Origin: Acidobacteriota bacterium
GTDB lineage: Bacteria > Acidobacteriota > Terriglobia > Terriglobales > Acidobacteriaceae
Assembly (NCBI GenBank): GCA_021780415.1
Contig: JAJXYW010000067.1
Span: 1 to 14,448 of the forward strand
Direction: 5' to 3'
Length of the DNA stretch: 14,448 bases
In this document: positions 13,769 to 14,448 of the stretch, in pieces
Numbering within the stretch: position 1 is the first letter of the stretch
Layout: each line of letters starts with the position of its first letter
Program-made: the position numbers and the translations under genes
The notes under the pieces: generated by a model
The model's database searches: none
What the model was told of the DNA's origin: nothing
The model's input: the letters and a program-made list of their open reading frames with translations, nothing else

Positions 13769-13845
13769 TGGCCTGCCTGAGAGGATTCGAACCTCCGACC
13801 CGCGGATTAGAAGTCCGCCGCTCTATCCAGCTGAGCTACAGGCAG
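13769..13845 (-). tRNA. tRNA-Arg(TCT)
   Basis: The acceptor CTGCCTG pairs with CAGGCAG, with discriminator G and encoded CCA (13769-13771). The anticodon loop CTTCTAA gives TCT, reading AGA/AGG. The T-arm is GGAGG-TTCGAAT-CCTCT. It is the second gene of the cluster. Confidence 0.96.
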
Positions 13846-13864
13846 CTGTGTGCTGGGACGGGGA

Positions 13865-13942
<78 letters not shown>

Positions 13943-14002
13943 TCCCGTGTTGCGTGAAACCCTACGCTACCAAAGAGCTATCCCCAGTTCCGGGGAACCC
14001 TT

Positions 14003-14031
14003 ACAGTAGCAATCCGACCCGGTCCCGTCAA
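14003..14031 (-). promoter_or_regulatory. Sigma70-type promoter of the tRNA operon
   Basis: On the minus strand, TTGACG (14031-14026) and TACTGT (14008-14003) are separated by exactly 17 bases. The start site would be near 13996, just ahead of tRNA-Pro. The sequence after the -10 is GC-rich, as expected for a stable-RNA promoter. Confidence 0.75.
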
Positions 14032-14070
14032 GGCGAGCGCCGCGGCAGGGAAGAGTCGAAGAAGATTGTG

Positions 14071-14238
14071 AAAGGGAAAAGGGGAAAGGGGAAAGGGAAG
14101 GCGGGCAGAGGCGCAGAGGAACAGAGGAGCGAACGACGTTGGCTCGTCTCTTCTCCTCGGCTCCTCAGCCCCTCGGCTCCTCGGCACGGTATCGTCCCTC
14201 TCCCGTCTTCCCTTTCCCCTTTTCCTTCTTCCCGCCTC
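14071..14238. repeat. Imperfect purine/pyrimidine inverted repeat after rph
   Basis: The left arm is almost pure A/G on the + strand (14071-14128) and the right arm almost pure C/T (14145-14238). A perfect 16-base match exists: GGAAAAGGGGAAAGGG (14075-14090) against the complement of 14210-14225. GAGGAG (14124-14129) and CTCCTC (14153-14158) pair near the centre. It fills the 306-base gap between rph and the tRNA promoter. It may be a non-coding dispersed repeat or part of rph transcript termination. Confidence 0.7.
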
Positions 14239-14248
14239 TCGCCGCCGC

Positions 14249-14448
14249 TCACCGGCCGACGACGAGGCTCTTGACGCCGGCCTTCTCGAGACGGTCGGCG
14301 AGCACCGTGCGCTGCGCCGCAAACGCCCGCTCGAGGCCGCTCTCGGCGAGGTCGAGCAGGGTCTCGAACTGCCGCCGCGAGAACGGCTCGCGCTCGGCGG
14401 TCCCCTGCACCTCGACGATCCCCTTGCGCGCGGTGCCGACGAGGTTGA
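14249..14448 (-). CDS. rph: Ribonuclease PH, C-terminal part (runs off the window)
   Basis: Only the last 66 codons are present, ending at TGA (14251-14249). The product trims tRNA 3' ends by phosphorolysis, which suits its position beside a tRNA cluster. The visible peptide carries the family's end signature: VEVQGTAEREPFSRRQFETL, then LLDLAESGLERAFAAQR. The ribosome site and start lie beyond the right edge. It is on the same strand as the tRNA genes but is separated from them by about 306 bases including their own promoter, so co-transcription is not needed. Confidence 0.92.
   Translation of the reverse strand, partial: NLVGTARKGIVEVQGTAEREPFSRRQFETLLDLAESGLERAFAAQRTVLADRLEKAGVKSLVVGR

Overview
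The window is GC-rich bacterial DNA. It holds a roughly 13.15 kb integrative element inserted into the 3' part of a tRNA-Arg(CCG) gene. Chromosomal sequence remains on both sides: a short, unrecognised gene end and a probable terminator on the left, and a four-gene tRNA cluster plus the 3' end of rph (RNase PH) on the right. All four tRNA genes encode their own CCA. GTG starts, strong GGAGG ribosome binding sites and coupled gene overlaps are common. I cannot fix the phylum from this evidence; a Gram-negative or proteobacteria/acidobacteria-like genome is only a guess.

The element is bounded by a perfect 53-bp direct repeat (442-494 and 13594-13646). It runs from the anticodon loop through the encoded CCA of tRNA-Arg(CCG). 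The right copy is part of the intact tRNA gene and the left copy is an orphan tRNA 3' fragment. Two copies of GTAGCAC, 11 bp apart and in the same orientation, lie just inside each end and look like arm-type integrase sites.

Left half of the element (about 550-5740, + strand) is the mobility and replication module: a tyrosine recombinase with a near-consensus promoter, a coupled HTH-like protein, an excisionase/AlpA-type small HTH protein, a Prim-Pol primase-polymerase, a DUF3987 protein and a small Cys/His protein. The genes overlap or nearly touch. No capsid, tail, portal, relaxase or conjugation gene is present, so the element looks like a self-excising, perhaps self-replicating, satellite-type island that borrows its transfer machinery.

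The middle (5860-8605, + strand) is a three-gene cargo cassette: a proteasome/HslV-like Ntn-hydrolase with the Thr/Asp/Lys catalytic pattern, an MltR-like protein with an R-x4-H motif, and a pentapeptide-repeat protein with a C-terminal TIR-like domain whose catalytic Glu position is Leu. The two spacers between these genes are both 71 nt and both carry a GCCAGT-type dyad. I do not recognise this trio as a named system; it is the best candidate here for an undescribed (possibly defence) system.

Right half of the element (8906-13135, - strand) is a two-gene restriction operon: an MmeI-like Type IIL/IIG restriction-methylation enzyme with D-x9-E-x-K nuclease and N6-adenine methylase motifs, followed 6 nt later by a TOPRIM protein resembling the HEPN/Toprim-associated family. 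The two cargo cassettes converge at 8606-8905. The island therefore pairs a minimal replication/integration core with two defence-like cassettes.
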